Made by a program: the position numbers and the translations under genes. Below are positions 33,159-33,181 of a stretch of DNA of 33,181 bases, one piece after another; within the stretch, counting starts at the first letter, position 1; the number at the start of each line of letters is the position of its first letter. Origin of the DNA: Eubacteriales bacterium (GTDB taxonomy: Bacteria > Bacillota > Clostridia > Lachnospirales > Lachnospiraceae); assembly GCA_030526715.1 (NCBI GenBank), contig JAUNCG010000023.1, positions 1 through 33,181 of the forward strand, read 5' to 3'. The notes under the pieces are model-generated. The model was not told where the DNA came from, did not search any database, and was given only the letters and a program-made list of their open reading frames with translations.

Positions 33159-33181
33159 TTACCTCTTATCTACTCCACACT

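Noticed and set aside
1..33181. CRISPR array, insertion sequence, prophage, tRNA, rRNA or replication origin.
   Set aside because: No repeat-spacer pattern, transposase or integrase motif, cloverleaf, rRNA stretch or DnaA-box cluster was seen on either strand.

Overview
The window looks like the chromosome of an endospore-forming Clostridia species, most likely of the Lachnospiraceae. The evidence is an alpha/beta-type small acid-soluble spore protein gene, a YlbJ/SpoVV homologue beside coaD and rsmD, a short-form HisG with a HisZ partner, AGGAGG-type ribosome binding sites on almost every gene, and housekeeping genes of Firmicutes type. I see no rRNA, tRNA, CRISPR array, prophage or insertion sequence. 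Most genes lie on the minus strand. Only four features with their own start lie on the plus strand: a secreted protein gene, ylbJ/spoVV, the spore protein gene and their signals.

From left to right: (1) 1-1581, the 5' part of a BspA-like leucine-rich-repeat and Ig-like surface protein gene running off the left edge, with its own consensus promoter. (2) 1693-5521, an RNase E/G-family gene behind a pair of radical-SAM-associated genes (TIGR03960 and TIGR03936/DUF2344 types). (3) 5612-11690, a four-gene ABC uptake system: a DUF3798-type secreted protein, a tandem ATPase and two permeases. One permease has an unusually large extracytoplasmic insert, and an attenuator-like structure lies between the binding-protein gene and the ATPase gene. 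(4) 11796-17984, histidine biosynthesis split in two: hisZ-hisG-hisD, then a plus-strand secreted-protein gene, then hisB and a three-domain HisF-like/HisI/HisE fusion. Both his blocks have consensus promoters. hisA, hisC, hisF and hisH are not in the window. (5) 18068-25143, a tightly packed seven-gene minus-strand unit: a small alarmone synthetase (RelQ type), RsmF-like and RsuA-like rRNA modification enzymes, a YgiQ-type radical SAM protein, an unknown two-helix membrane protein, an RluC/D-type pseudouridine synthase and RecU. (6) 25243-26184, ylbJ/spoVV on the plus strand. (7) 26193-30026, a minus-strand unit: a methylglyoxal-synthase-like protein, a Na/Pi cotransporter with PhoU-like tail, RsmD, CoaD and a coiled-coil protein. 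(8) 30210-33158, the spore protein gene, a Lys/Glu/Ala-rich DUF6465-type protein and recG.

Three points deserve most attention. The DUF3798 ABC system has no known substrate to my knowledge and carries several structural oddities. The methylglyoxal-synthase-like protein lacks several residues known to be needed for catalysis. The HisF-like domain fused to HisIE has lost both catalytic aspartates of HisF. All family calls rest on reading motifs by eye, and no database search was run.
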